Of a stretch of DNA of 64,000 nt, positions 49,887 to 61,865 are shown piece by piece. Within the stretch, counting starts at the first letter, position 1. Every line of letters begins with the position of its first letter. Under the pieces are notes generated by a model. That model did not search any database. It had not been told where the DNA came from and saw nothing but the letters and a program-made list of their open reading frames with translations. The translations under genes were made by a program, and so were the position numbers. Location: NCBI GenBank assembly GCA_003254905.1, contig QANU01029220.1, forward strand, positions 62,001-126,000. The letters run 5' to 3'. Origin of the DNA: Nissolia schottii (Eukaryota > Streptophyta > Magnoliopsida > Fabales > Fabaceae).

Positions 49887-51058
49887 GGCGGCACGTACCG
49901 TTTCGTTCTCTCCCTCTCGCCCCCATTTTCTTGCATCATTTCCCGACTCTTGTATCGCTGTGGTCGATCCTATTCTCCTGTCCGTACACTCCTTCCGGTT
50001 CCATCGCTTAGGTGCGCTCTCTCTTCTTCCTCTTCTTTCAGATCTATGTCTCGATCTGCTTTTTTTTTCTTTTTTTTTCTTCTTTCTCTGATTACATTAC
50101 TGAAGCATATCTTAGTTCGTGATCCATTTTCGCCATTTTTTGCTCTATAATTTGTGGATTTCGCTGTGTTTCATCCTCAATTGAAGAGTTCTCCACAGTC
50201 ACGGTTTCGAGTTAGAACATTTTTCGTAATTGATTATTTAAAATAATAATTTCCTTTTTATTTTAGTTACTCTGAACTTAAATTTAAGATGATTTAAACA
50301 TGCATTTATTGCATGTGTTGTGATCTGCTTTGAAATAGAACGCGTGCCGCATGTTGATAGGATTGCGCAGAAACATTCACTTTGGAAATTATTTGAATCT
50401 GTTTTTGTTTTTTTGTTTTTTGTTTTTTTGTTGGCTTTGGCTTTACAGATGTTGAATTAATTCCATTGAAAACATCTATATCGGTTTATTATGTATTTGA
50501 AATATTGCAATGCCTGTTTCTTTGTAAAGCTCGCTTTGTTTATGCTGGTTTTTGCTTCGCTACTTTAACAACAATGCATTTTACTTACTAGTAGTTTGTC
50601 TGAAACTCTGTTAGTTATAAATTATAAAATTTTACCATGTAATTTTACTTATAACATGAACTATAAGAAAAAATGACGAGAGGTATGCTTCGATTAGTTC
50701 ATTTTAAAATTCAAAACAACTTGTGATAAAAAAATTTGTTGTCTCAAACTTTGTGTATTATGTGTTTTCTCCTGTCTTGTGTTCTTGTTTTGGTTTCTCA
50801 TCCTTTTGTGTAAACTTGCTTCACATGCAAAATGTTTCATGAAAGGAGAAAGAGTTATATATGTAGTATGTACTGCTGTAGTAGTACATTTATGGATTGG
50901 ACTGTGATGACTGAGTTTTGTATGTGAAATCTTGGGTTTTCACCAGCGTCTCAGTCCATTACTCCGTTGCTTTAATTTTATTTGGATTTTGGTTGTCATG
51001 TTTTAATTAACTATTGTAATCCATCTTTGTCAGGTATTCTTGTGTTGCAAATAGGAAA

Positions 51059-53765
51059 ATGGCTGGACGTGTTGGTGGTTTAGTAGACATCTTGGGCACC
51101 AATGGAGCAGTTGAACCATTGCCTGAGGATTTTGATGCGACAGCTGTGATCAAAGATCCCGTGCCACCCCTAGTTGGAGAAAATAGTGTTGTCAAGGGAG
51201 AAGCTCAGATCAGTAAGGAAAAGGCAAAAAGTGAGATGGTACTAGGAAGAAATGTTCACACTATGTCTCTAGAAGTCACAGAGCCTGATGCAGATGATGA
51301 GGTTACTGGGGATCGGGAAGCTTATATGGCAAGCGTGTTGTCCAAGTACAAAAAAGCTTTGACTGAAAGGACAAAACATCATTTAGGTTTGACAGTGTTT
51401 GCTCCTCTACTCTTATTTCTCTTTTGATTGCATTTACCTAGTTGCATTTCAAGCATCAAGCAAATGATTCATAATAGGAGATCGTTGTTGTTTTTGTTTT
51501 TTCCCCCTAGGATTTAGATCATTTATATGAGAGGTTTGGCTCTGTGATTTGTGACTTGACATACAGCACAGTCTGTTAGCCTGCTGTCAATGTCAACCCA
51601 CCACTCACTAATTGGCACTGCACTTCTACTTCGTGCTTTAGCTTACCTAATTCCCTGTTATCCTCTGTTCACCTGGTATTCAGCTTATATTTCTGGTGAA
51701 AAGCCTGTATTAACTACCAAGTTTTGGTCTTGCTTCTTTCTATTATGTTCCAGGGTTTTTGATTTGAAGACATGATGTTTTTCAACTCTTTGGAGGGAAA
51801 TGAAAAATGCTTATGATCTTTCAAATATTTTGTAATTATCATTTAATAAATCTATAAACAGTGCATATTGCATTTATATTATTCATGCTTCAATGCTTCC
51901 ATTTTGTGCAATAATTTTCTCAGGATTTTGTGTCACTTTTGAAGTCACATTTATTTTGTTAACCTATGGAGTTTGCAGGCTATCTCATGTTTAGTTTGTG
52001 AAAATATATTCCAGGTTACCCCTATAATTTGGATTTCGACTATGGTGCACTTTCTCAACTTCAGCACTTCTCCATAAACAACCTGGGGGATCCATTTATC
52101 GAAAGCAATTATGGAGTCCACTCCCGGCAGTTTGAAATTGGTGTTTTGGATTGGTTTGCCCGGTTGTGGGAAATAGAGAAAGATGAGTACTGGGGCTATA
52201 TGACAAATTGTGGTACTGAAGGCAATCTCCATGGCATCCTAGTTGGGTTAGTTTCTGCTAGTTTTACTTAGTTCAACATTTTATAAGGTTGTGCAGAACT
52301 CCTAATATGGTTAAATGACTTTTGCAGGAGAGAGGTCCTTCCTGATGGGATTTTGTATGCTTCACGAGAATCACATTATTCTGTTTTTAAAGCTGCTCGT
52401 ATGTACAGAATGGAATGTGAGAAGATTGAGACTCTTTTGTCTGGGGAGATTGATTGTGATGATTTCAAGGCCAAGCTTCTTCGTCACAAAGATAAGCCAG
52501 CTATCATAAATGTGAACATAGGCAAGTTTATTCATCTCTGTTTCTCTCTCCCCCCCATGCCTATCCTTGTCTTCAGGTTGTTGATTTCAACTCATAATAA
52601 CTGAAAGTACTTACAGGTACAACTGTGAAAGGAGCTGTGGATGATCTTGATCTGGTCATAAAGACACTTGAAGATGCAGGATTTTCGCATGACAGGTTCT
52701 ACATCCATTGTGATGGGGCTTTGTTTGGTCTCATGATGCCTTTTGTAAAACGAGTAAGTGCCAAATGTTACCAGAAATCATTAAACTTCTGAGATATGCT
52801 GTTGAATTTTTATTTGCTATATTAGATAGTTCTAATGGAAAACTCTGATGAGTTATTCTTCGTTTGTTCTGGAAGTTTGTAAATTTCATAGTAGCAAAGA
52901 GCACTTTGGTTCTTCCACATAACTTGTCTATATTACGGTAGCTCACTTTTGTTTATCATGCGTTTGCATTCTGACCTGATTATGTTTATAAATGGACAAG
53001 ATAAAAAATTTCACGCTACTTGGTCAGCCCTTGCTATGATAGACTATTTATCATGTATTGCTTGCTGAAACAATAACTGAGACTGATTCCTGTAGTGATG
53101 TAAATCTTGCAGCATTATTTTTGTGTCTGTTTCTTTTTAAGCGTTCACAGAGTTGATTTTTTTTCTTCTTTTTTTTTATAATTATTCTGCAATGTTAGGC
53201 TCCAAAAGTGTCTTTCAAGAAGCCTATTGGCAGTGTTAGTGTTTCTGGCCACAAATTTGTGGGCTGCCCCATGCCTTGTGGCGTGCAGATAACAAGATTA
53301 GAGCATATTAATGCCCTGTCCAAGAATGTAGAATACATTGCTTCTAGGGATGCAACAATCATGGGTAGTCGGAATGGCCATGCTCCCATATTCCTTTGGT
53401 ATACCCTAAACCGGAAAGGATACAGAGGTTTTCAGAAAGAAGTACAGAAATGCTTGCGGAATGCACACTACCTCAAAGACCGCCTCGTTGCGGCTGGGAT
53501 TGGTGCAATGCTTAATGAGCTAAGCAGCACGGTTGTGTTTGAGCGGCCTCATGATGAGGTGTTTGTGCGCATGTGGCAGTTGGCATGCCAGGGTAACATT
53601 GCACATGTGGTGGTGATGCCAAACGTCACTGTTGAGAAGATCGATGATTTTCTGAACGAGCTTGTGCAGAAGCGTGCTGCCTGGTTCCAAGATGGGAAAA
53701 TTCAACCTCCTTGTATTGCTTCAGAAATTGGTAAAAGCAATTGTCTTTGCCCTGTGCACAAGTAA
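51059..53765 (+). CDS. Serine decarboxylase (PLP-dependent group II, SDC-like)
   Basis: Decarboxylates serine to ethanolamine, feeding phosphatidylethanolamine and choline lipid synthesis. Five coding exons, 51059-51386, 52015-52246, 52328-52521, 52617-52753 and 53199-53765, give 485 residues, close to the plant enzyme (about 482). A leader intron (about 50012-51033) precedes the ATG. Visible features: [48 protein letters not shown] with Asp284 for the cofactor ring nitrogen, and SVSGHKFVG with Lys316 for the PLP Schiff base. The C-terminus ends NCLCPVHK, typical of the plant family formerly called histidine decarboxylase-like. The intron after 52521 has a GC donor (ATAG|GCAAGT); only this choice keeps the conserved [12 protein letters not shown] in frame. 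No lesion. Confidence 0.95.
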
Positions 53766-56185
53766 TTGTAGCGGCCAATCTAGAGATTCTTTATAGCTCT
53801 TTTTTGTTGCTGTGGTGTCAGTATGTGACGCACCAAATAACATTTCGAATTAGCGTATTATCTCTACTATTAATAACAGTGTTGTTATATCTTCTATTAA
53901 TGAAGGTGCTGAGACAAAATAATTGCTTATTGGTTACCATTTTTTGACCAAAATTGTCCTCCTTTGCATAACTACCCCGCTCCATTTAACCCTTCTACAA
54001 TTTTTAGATTTTCTTACCTCATTTTCAAAATTTATTTTGAATGGCGCTTCTCCGGCACCCCATTTTCTAGTTATCAATTAACGTTGTCGTTTGGTGTAGT
54101 CATTGAAAGCAATAGTTCCTTGGAGTAGCTAAACCACATATGGATGAAATTTGCTTAAAGCATGCGCTTGCATGAGATGCTCTAATTGTTTAAATTTTCA
54201 AGTCTAAGTATTTGTGAAAACAGGCTTGTTAGAACGTTCATTATTTCTCTATGTTCTTCCGGAAATTGCTTGGGAAACTGGAACAACTTTTTATTTCAAA
54301 AATTTCAAAAGGAGAGCTAAGCAAGCAAACTGCTTTCTTAATTACAATTTCCCTACTTTGTGAACAATGAACGGAATTACGTCTAACATATGAAAAGATC
54401 TGTATACTTTTTGAGAATATGGTACGTTCTTTAAATTAGCAATGGCACACCCTAATATATAGTTAGAATCGTTTTAATGTGGGATGATTTTTTTATATTG
54501 TCATGTCATATTATTTTAGCAGATTTTTTTGCTTGAGTTCTTTTTTTCTTGTTAAAATTAAAAATTATTTAATCATAACAGTTTTACATTTTTTTTAAAG
54601 ATATTGTTAAGAAAAAATACGAAATAATTATTTCTTTTTTTATTTTTCAAAAAAAGCCTCATCTAATCTTTTTTTACTCCTTTTCAAAATGCTAAATAAA
54701 CAAGTTTTGTAGAATATGATTACTGCACTTTATCAATCCCTTATCGGCAGGGGAACGTCAATTTTTAAAACCTTTTTTATTTGACCATAATTTTAAACCT
54801 GATAGATTAGATATAATTCTTTTCAATAATTTTTTCCTTTGCTGATGGTCCCTCCCGGGCCTCCACTGGTTAGGGTTCTTTTTTTTTAGTTGTTCACTTC
54901 GTGCTGTGGGTAAGTATTAAAGAAAAAATTGAATAGTATGAAAGTAAGAAAAAATAGATAATATTTTATACTTAATATAAAAAAATGAGGATAATTAAAA
55001 TTATTAATCATATATAAATATAAGAGAGGGTGTTTATTTAATAGGAGTATAATAAGAAATAGAATAGTTAATATGACATAAATTTAGACAATCGACAATT
55101 AATTGTGAAAATATTAAAATAAAAAGGAGGACAAGAAGTATTTATCTATTTGAGGTTTGCCATATTGATTATGGGTTCTTACATTCGAAGACTTGTTTTT
55201 ATTTCTTTTCAATAGAAAATGGTCTAGTATGATTCAAATCCATGAACATGACTTCTATAATTTTTTTTTTCCCAATAATTTGAAAATGATTAGAACTATC
55301 AAAAGAGTGGAACCAAAGAAGTTACATACCACAGGGTTCAACATTGACAAACTCTGAATCAACATTCTGAAAATGACAAAACTCAGTATGCAACGTGACT
55401 TCTATGTAGAGAGTAAAGACAATAATGTCACAGCGACCGCCATATAGAGACAATAATATCAGCAATAGCCTCTTTCCCCTTCCCTCCATACTGTTAATTT
55501 TGGGATATTGCCACAACCTTTTAAATTAGGATTTAGCCTTTTCTTTTTCTTCCTTGTTAAAGAGAAAAAACAATCATACTAAAAATAAAAGTAACGGCAT
55601 TCACATCATGTTTCAACCGCCCAACCCCTCATATAATCACCAAGAATATTATATACACACACTCATATATTTACATCATTTTATATTTTTATATGTTTTA
55701 ATACTTAATTATAATGGAGTTTATCCTATTTTTAATTTACCAACACTTTAATTCTTCCACATATACGAAAATATGTGACATTTTTTATTCTTTATATGAG
55801 CACAGTAGCCGCTGATTCTGTCACCATCCGTTTGTATTCTTATATTGACTTTTGCGATGGAGATATCACTATGATCCTATTTCTATTTCCCAATAAAAGT
55901 CATAACGGCTTGTGGGTTCCGTGTGGACAACACATTCCTTTCATAATTTATATATTTGCTTCTATAATACTACTTTCAAAATAATCAGCTCATTAAGACC
56001 TGCGGTATTTCGCATATTGATATGTTTCATACGTATAAATATCATGGTTGTTCATATTGTAATTAGAGAACATAATGTGTGGCTTAATCTGCTCATATTA
56101 GTATTAATTAGTTAAACCGAAGATTTATGCCAAAACAGACCAATGCTTCAATGCTTTGGTTCACCTGTATTGTGATTGTAGTTTG
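53766..56185. other. 3' flank of serine decarboxylase and AT-rich intergenic DNA
   Basis: Short frames (53741-53947, 55322-55516, 55554-55751, 55775-55984) lack any recognisable domain. I see no RNA gene or complete transposon. Confidence 0.55.
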
Positions 56186-56376
56186 GTAGGACTGTCAAAA
56201 TGGGCTCGACCCGTTTATCCGATTAAATGGACGGGCTTTATATGAAAAAAAATAGGCCCGCAAAAATTTGAAAAAACGTTGGCCCGATCTGGTTTAGGCC
56301 CGGCCCGCAGGCTAGCCCGTGAGCCCGTGAACCCCAAATCCCAAACCCTAAACCCCAAAACCCTAAACCCTAAAAG
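56186..56376. repeat. Transposon-like GCCCG-rich block ending in telomere-like repeats
   Basis: Positions 56186-56325 contain repeated GGCCCG/GCCCGT phrases (TTTAGGCCCGGCCCGCAGG), typical of plant DNA-transposon termini. At 56330-56376 follow degenerate and perfect CCCTAAA units (AACCCTAAACCCTAAAA), the plant telomere repeat, as a short interstitial array. Confidence 0.6.
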
Positions 56377-56389
56377 GAGAAGGGACAGG

Positions 56390-57225
56390 AGTCCCGAAGG
56401 ATGGGGAGAGATAGTGTGAGGAGAGATAAGGGTAAGAGAGGAATGGAAATCACTAGGCTTAGGCCTTATTTACATGCATCCCCAATTCATTTTCCCTTGG
56501 TTGCAAGTCTCGTAAAAGATCTTAAAAAAAAAGTTAAAAATATCCAATCCAGGTTACCACTTTATAAATGCTCACCGCACCTAAGATAAGTCTAATGCTG
56601 TAACCTTAGGGCAACCGCCTGTAACTTATTAGTTATTGGCTTCCCTAGCCTATTGTTTAGCGTAATCAAGTAAGTGGTTGTTGCAAGTAATTAATAATTT
56701 GCAGCTAGGGCAGGTAATAATGAATTGTTATCCCTTACATAAAGGTTTTACCGCGCCTAAAGACGCCTGTAATATAGAATTCCAGCTGTAGCCGGTCGAA
56801 GCGATGAAGAGGTGCTAAGCTGCGAGCTAATATTGAATTGTTTTCCCTAGACCCTAGAAAAGGGTACATTCACTTTTCATGATCCATTTAGCCCTTCAAT
56901 CCTAATGGCCATGATCATTCTCTTTTCAGCCTCCTTTCATGAGTAGCTTGTTGGGATGAAAAGAAAAGAGAATTTATCTCATACCCTTCCTTAAACGACC
57001 TGTTCAACGCACGCTGCTATTGCCCCCCTGTCACGGAGATTTTTATTAGGGCTAGAGCATCTCACTTATTCAAACCGAGCTTGGTCCGGAGGTTGCTGTT
57101 CAGCTGTTCCCCGGTTTTGAAGCTCGACTCAAACTCTAGATGCCGTGTGAACCTTTTCTGGGCAACTGTTAAAGCTTCTGGTAACGGCTTTGGNCCCCAC
57201 CAAACCTATCAGATAGGGTGAAAAC
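56390..57225. other. Possible organellar (mitochondrial) DNA insertion
   Basis: This block is more GC-rich than its flanks, lacks the A/T homopolymers of the surroundings, and has no nuclear-type gene. Its texture (for example CTGTAACTTATTAGTTATTG, GTAGCCGGTCGAAGCGATG, TGAACCTTTTCTGGGCAAC) reads like plant mitochondrial intergenic DNA. This is judgement by composition only. It ends close to N at 57194, an unresolved base. Confidence 0.35.
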
Positions 57226-57235
57226 ATGTTTTAAT

Positions 57236-57263
57236 GTGGGTAATTACGTGAGTAATTACCCAC
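57236..57263. repeat. Perfect 12-bp inverted repeat with 4-base loop
   Basis: GTGGGTAATTAC, loop GTGA, then GTAATTACCCAC. The two arms are exactly complementary. There is no T run after it, so it is not a typical terminator. Confidence 0.95.
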
Positions 57264-57360
57264 ACGGGCAAAGGGTTTAAGGTTCATATAAATTTGACTA
57301 TACCCTATCAACATCTCATATATATGATTTTGTTATGTTAAAAATGTTGTCTATGTTTAT

Positions 57361-57540
57361 TTTTGGGTTAATTAAGTTTTTTGTCCCTGTAATTTGGGAA
57401 AGTTTGGTTTTGGTCTCTCTATGGAAATTTTAGTCCCTGTAAAATTTGGCAATTTGATTTTGGTCCCTGTTAACTTTTGGGACCTGACGGCGATGACATG
57501 TCCGTTAGCCCCGCGGACGTGGCGTGCCACATCATTGGTC
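57361..57540. repeat. Dispersed transposon-like terminal sequence
   Basis: GGGTTAATTAAGTTTTTTGT, then repeats of TTTTGGTCCCTGT and GACGTGGCGTGCCACAT. The phrase set is common in legume repeats and recalls the arms of the foldback element at 35178-36313 (repeated GGTCCCT/TTTAGTCC phrases). Only one arm is seen here. The copia remnant begins directly after it. Confidence 0.5.
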
Positions 57541-58320
57541 TGCATTAAAGGTTCTTCAGTATATCAAGAAGTCTCCTGCTCAGGGCCTATTCTTCCCATC
57601 AAAATCAGACTTGAAACTTAAGGCATTCAATGATTCATATTGGGGGACGCAGAGACACTCGCAGGTCTATCACAGACTACTACATCATGCTTAGACCAAC
57701 CTTAATTTCATGGAAATCCAAGAAGCAGTCAACAATCTCTCGAAGCTCAACTGAAGCTAAGTACAAGGCACTTGCAGTAACCACATGTGAGGTTCAATGG
57801 CTTCAGCACCTGCTAACTGACTTAGGCTTTTCTCATTCATTGCCAATCCCTTTGTTTTGTGACAATCAATCAGCAATACACATTGCTAAGAATCCAAGCT
57901 TTCATGAGAGAACAAAACATATCGAACTAGATTTCCATCTAGTCCGAGATAAAGTTCAGACATGACTTATCCACCTGCTGCCTGTGCCATCCTCTCTGCA
58001 AGTTGCAAAGATCATGACCAAGCCACTCCATGCAGGTCCCTTTCAAGCAAACTTATCCAAAGCTTAATGTCCTCAATGTACACACACCTAAGCTTAAGGG
58101 AGGGTAACACCAACAATCTGTTATAACAACAATTCTGTTATAACTACCAATGTCCAATTCCGTTATTTTTGTTACTCCAGAAACAACAAGCAGTTAAGTT
58201 GTTTTGCTTCATGTATATAAACAACTCTTCAATCAATAATGAGATAAGAGAAAAATCATTCATTCAATTCACTCACTTTCACCTTTACTTTTACAGTTAA
58301 TTATTTATTATTATTTTTAA
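57541..58320 (+). pseudogene. Copia retrotransposon 3' end: RNase H, polypurine tract and LTR
   Basis: 57541-57640 reads ALKVLQYIKKSPAQGLFFPS; after a frameshift near 57645, frame 57630-57965 gives DTRRSITDYYIMLRPTLISW, KSKKQSTISRSSTEAKYKAL and DNQSAIHIAKNPSFHERTKH, the RNase H domain of a Ty1-copia polyprotein. A stop follows at 57963. A polypurine tract (TAAGGGAGGG, 58095-58104) precedes the putative LTR from about 58105, with a TATA-like ATGTATATAAAC near 58210. The integrase, reverse transcriptase and 5' LTR are absent, so it is a truncated dead copy. Confidence 0.87.
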
Positions 58321-58699
58321 TTATTTTTTTTACGGGAGTCTCACCTTTACTCTGTTCTGCTTGTTGTGGCCTCTCATATTATTTATTTATTTTTGGAAAA
58401 AAAGCATTTATATGTTCAATAGGTTCCTTGTCTTTCGGATACTCCACCACCACAGAATACTTTTGAGTCCACTATAGAAAACTTTCTTTCTTTTTTTCCT
58501 CTTCTTTTCTTTTCGGCTTTCTTTAATTTCTTTTCTCACCCTGCTAATCAATAGTAGTATTCCTTCACTTCATGTGATTTGTTGATAAGGGAAGAAACCA
58601 GTTATCGTGTGGCATTTCATGTGATTTCTCACTGTGTTAATCAATAGTAGTATTCCTTCATTTGACATATCAATGATATCTTATATATGATTATATGCT

Positions 58700-58731
<32 letters not shown>

Positions 58732-59989
58732 AGCGTATAGAGATGACAATTTGTATCTTATATGTGGGTATCCAATTCGATCTAACCTGATAGATAAAGT
58801 AAAAATTCATTTTTCTATAAATAATTACTCGGTTAAGATTTTAATGAACTCGCCTCGGCTTTACTCACACTCTCCATATATGTGTGTTTGTGTGTATAAT
58901 TCACAAACTTAGATTGTTATTGAAGGATTGTTTAGTTTATTATGTATGTCTAAGTTTATTTTTTTTTATGTATCAGACAAATTACAATGTTATATTTTTT
59001 AATTGTTATGAATAGAGATTATGATATTTGGTTAAATTTATGGTTTTGTTTGTATTAAAATGATGATCATTGTTAATTTTTAAGAATTGTGTAGTTGTTA
59101 ATTTAAATTTATGTTATTGTTATGCACTATAATAATTATTTTTTATAATTGACACTTATATTATGTAAACATAAAAGAATTTTTAAAAAGATAATGAGTA
59201 TATTAGGATTAAGGTTTGAATATATTTTTATGAGTTAGGTTAAGATTTTTATTTGTAAAACTTGTGAGTAAGATTTTCTTTTATTCAATATAGTTGGGCC
59301 AAAATTTTATTTAACCTTACCATTGTGATTTTAAGCGCAAAAGTATTTGCAAGTACATTCTCACCGATCTAAGCATGCGTTCCGATCTCCATCACCATCA
59401 TAGACAAAGGTACTTGCTACAGGGGGCCATCCCAAACCAACCCTAAAAAAATTATTTTCTTATAAAAAATTTAACTTTTTCAAATTTAGCCCCTCTAAAA
59501 TATTTTTATACTTACATTTAAAATAAAAAGTTTAAATAATTGAATTACCCAATTAAATATTATAGATATATGTATGGTTTTTGAGTAATGATTATGAAAT
59601 ATACAATTTATATATATTTTGTAACTTCTATTAAAATTTTAGATAAGTAAAATTAAAAAATATATAATACAATTTTTTTAATAAAATTAACTATTAAATA
59701 TTGGTGCTTACCAAAATCTCCAACTCCTCCCTGATCTTCATCACCATCACCTTCATATGCTGACAGAGCACAAAAAAAGTGTTCATACTATATCTGCTGT
59801 AAAGGTATACTTGTTTGGTTAAAAGGTATAATTAATGAAAAGTTTATGAAGAGTTAGATATGACATGATTAGTAGTATTAAATTTTAATGCATAGTTTAC
59901 ACGCTGCTGTGACGTGTTTAATGCATAAATTTTACTTTGCTAGGTTGTATTTTCGTAATTAGCTTGGCCTCATGTGTGCTTGTACATGA

Positions 59990-60042
<53 letters not shown>

Positions 60043-60884
60043 GTCAGTACATATGTAGTTCTTTTTCTTTGTTTTTATTCATTCGCGTGTGTAGGTGTTT
60101 GAGAAGCATAATAATATCACTTATACCATTATTTTTTATTTTTGTTGCATAGTCACATAACATTGTTAAGGCCATATATAAACTAATCAAAATTATGCAC
60201 ATCATTCATAGTCCCTAAATAAAAATTAAGACAATAAAGTAGTGACGATAATTTTAATATATGTAAAAACAACGATAATGATAATAACGTTTAGTTATAT
60301 TATATCTTAGTGGACAGTTTATATGTATTTGTTGTTGATATTAATTATATCAAAGCAGAAAAGGTTAGATAAATAAAAATAAGAACAGAAAACTAGCTAG
60401 CGGTGCCGCACCGCACCGAAACCCTCATCAATTATAGCATTTTTGCTTCAGAATAAATCCTTCAATATTTGCATCAACTAATTAAGAAGCACGCCAGCTG
60501 CCATATATCTCTCATGGGAACGAACTATATATTACGTACTAAACCAATTAATATAAAAGGAAAGAAAGGAGCGTGAAACAAAGAGCGGCGTACGTGTGAG
60601 GGGAAGATAGAGCAGCTAGTGAAGAAATTATCTGTACGAGGAAGAAAATTCAGCCGAAAATTTCTTAGTAGGCGTAAGTTTTACGTATTTTTTTTTACGT
60701 CCACAATAAAAGTAGGTTTTACTTAGTGGAATCAAAAATATTTGATATAACACATGATAATAAAAGTGTTAAGACTCACTTTTACTTTGTGTCTAAAAAT
60801 TGTTAAACATCTTGAGTAAATGAGTAAAAGGACATAACAAAGATTACAAAGAAAATATAGAGAATAAAAAATAACGGTATTATG
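58321..60884. other. AT-rich intergenic DNA with microsatellites
   Basis: No gene is recognised. A (TA)n run lies at 58704-58731 and a compound (TA)n(TG)n run at 59990-60042. The frame 59937-60152 is only the translation of that microsatellite. Confidence 0.6.
59990..60042. repeat. Compound (TA)n(TG)n microsatellite
   Basis: About 13 TA units followed directly by about 13 TG units. Confidence 0.95.
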
Positions 60885-61045
60885 AGGGTTGTGCATTACA
60901 ATGGAAGGTGAGTCTATTTATAGGCTGAAAACCCAACGGTCAAAAGACAAATTACAATCAATCAAATATTTAAAAGATTATAATTAAATCAAATCAATCA
61001 AATCAAATCATTTACAATCATTAACATAAATTATTCTGAACAAAA
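60885..61045 (-). mobile_element. Copia-type LTR remnant (minus orientation)
   Basis: Read on the minus strand: TTGATTGTAATTTGTCTTTT, then GACCGTTGGGTTTTCAGCCT, then ATAAATAGACTCACCTTCCA and TTGTAATGC. This matches the LTR end at 38639-38830 phrase by phrase, with moderate divergence. No internal coding part is seen on either side. Confidence 0.65.
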
Positions 61046-61149
61046 ATAATGTGTTAGACTTGTCTACACTTTTTTAGTGTACACCATTTTGCGTGTTAAG
61101 AAATTTTGAAGTAGAATTGAATTTATTATTTTTAATAAAAGTTACTTAA

Positions 61150-61865
61150 TTTTATATAGGGTTTTGCCAACAAGTGTTGTTAGGGTTTAGGACACTTGTT
61201 AAGAATTGAATACATTAAAAACTTACTCCCTCCATTCTTAAATAACTATTTACTTTTCTATTTTTGTATTTTTACAAATAATTATCCATTCTCTAAATAT
61301 AAACAACATTAATTATTTCTTTTCTTTACATATCCCTATTGAACGAAATTAGTGGAAGAGAAAGGTTGAGTATAATACTTCATTCGTTCTATTTAAATTG
61401 TCCAAAACCAAACACTAAACATATCAAGGTAAACAAAAAAAATATTTTGGTAAATGCATAAAATAGTATGAATTGACAAAATTATTTTACAAATTTCTAA
61501 TTCCAATATAATTATTACTCTCTTCATCCATTATATTAATAAATGTTTCACTACAATTAGGGGTATGAATGAAAAAATAATAATAATTACAGTTACACCT
61601 AGATGTTGTAAATAAACAGATATTTCAAAACCCTATAAAATATAAAATGGACAGTTAAAACGAAACAGATGAAGTAAATGGAAAGAGAGATTAATAAGGG
61701 TAACTTTGTAAAGTACTATTGATTTTTCTAACTTTGAGATTTTTTTAATCATTTTCTTAATATTCATGCATAAGTGAAAGTGGGCAATTTATTTGAAAAC
61801 TATGATAGTAGAATATTTTTACTTTTAAATTCTTAACGAGTGTCCTTATCGTTAACAAAATCATT
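61150..61865. mobile_element. Nested MITE complex
   Basis: Outer ends of family 2 are at 61150-61215 (AACAAGTGTTGTTAGGGTTT, then ACACTTGTTAAGAATTGAAT) and 61800-61865 (TTCTTAACGAGTGTCCTTAT, CGTTAACAAAATC). Between them lies a CTCCCTCC-ended stretch from 61225, and within this a family 1 MITE at 61376-61676. That order implies successive insertion. Confidence 0.6.
61376..61676 (-). mobile_element. MITE, family 1 (copy C)
   Basis: Antisense to copies A and B. Its plus-strand right end CAGTTAAAACGAAACAGATG pairs with the left end TACTTCATTCGTTCTATTTA. The interior matches in reverse: GAATTGACAAAATTATTTTA, AATGTTTCACTACAATTAGG, GTTACACCTAGATGTTG. Confidence 0.85.

Noticed and set aside
49791..50150. 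119-codon open frame upstream of serine decarboxylase
   Set aside because: It overlaps the TATA box, leader and leader intron; no domain, composition from CT-rich leader.
57236..57263. Perfect hairpin as a terminator
   Set aside because: No gene ends here, no T run follows, and hairpin terminators are not used by plant nuclear genes.
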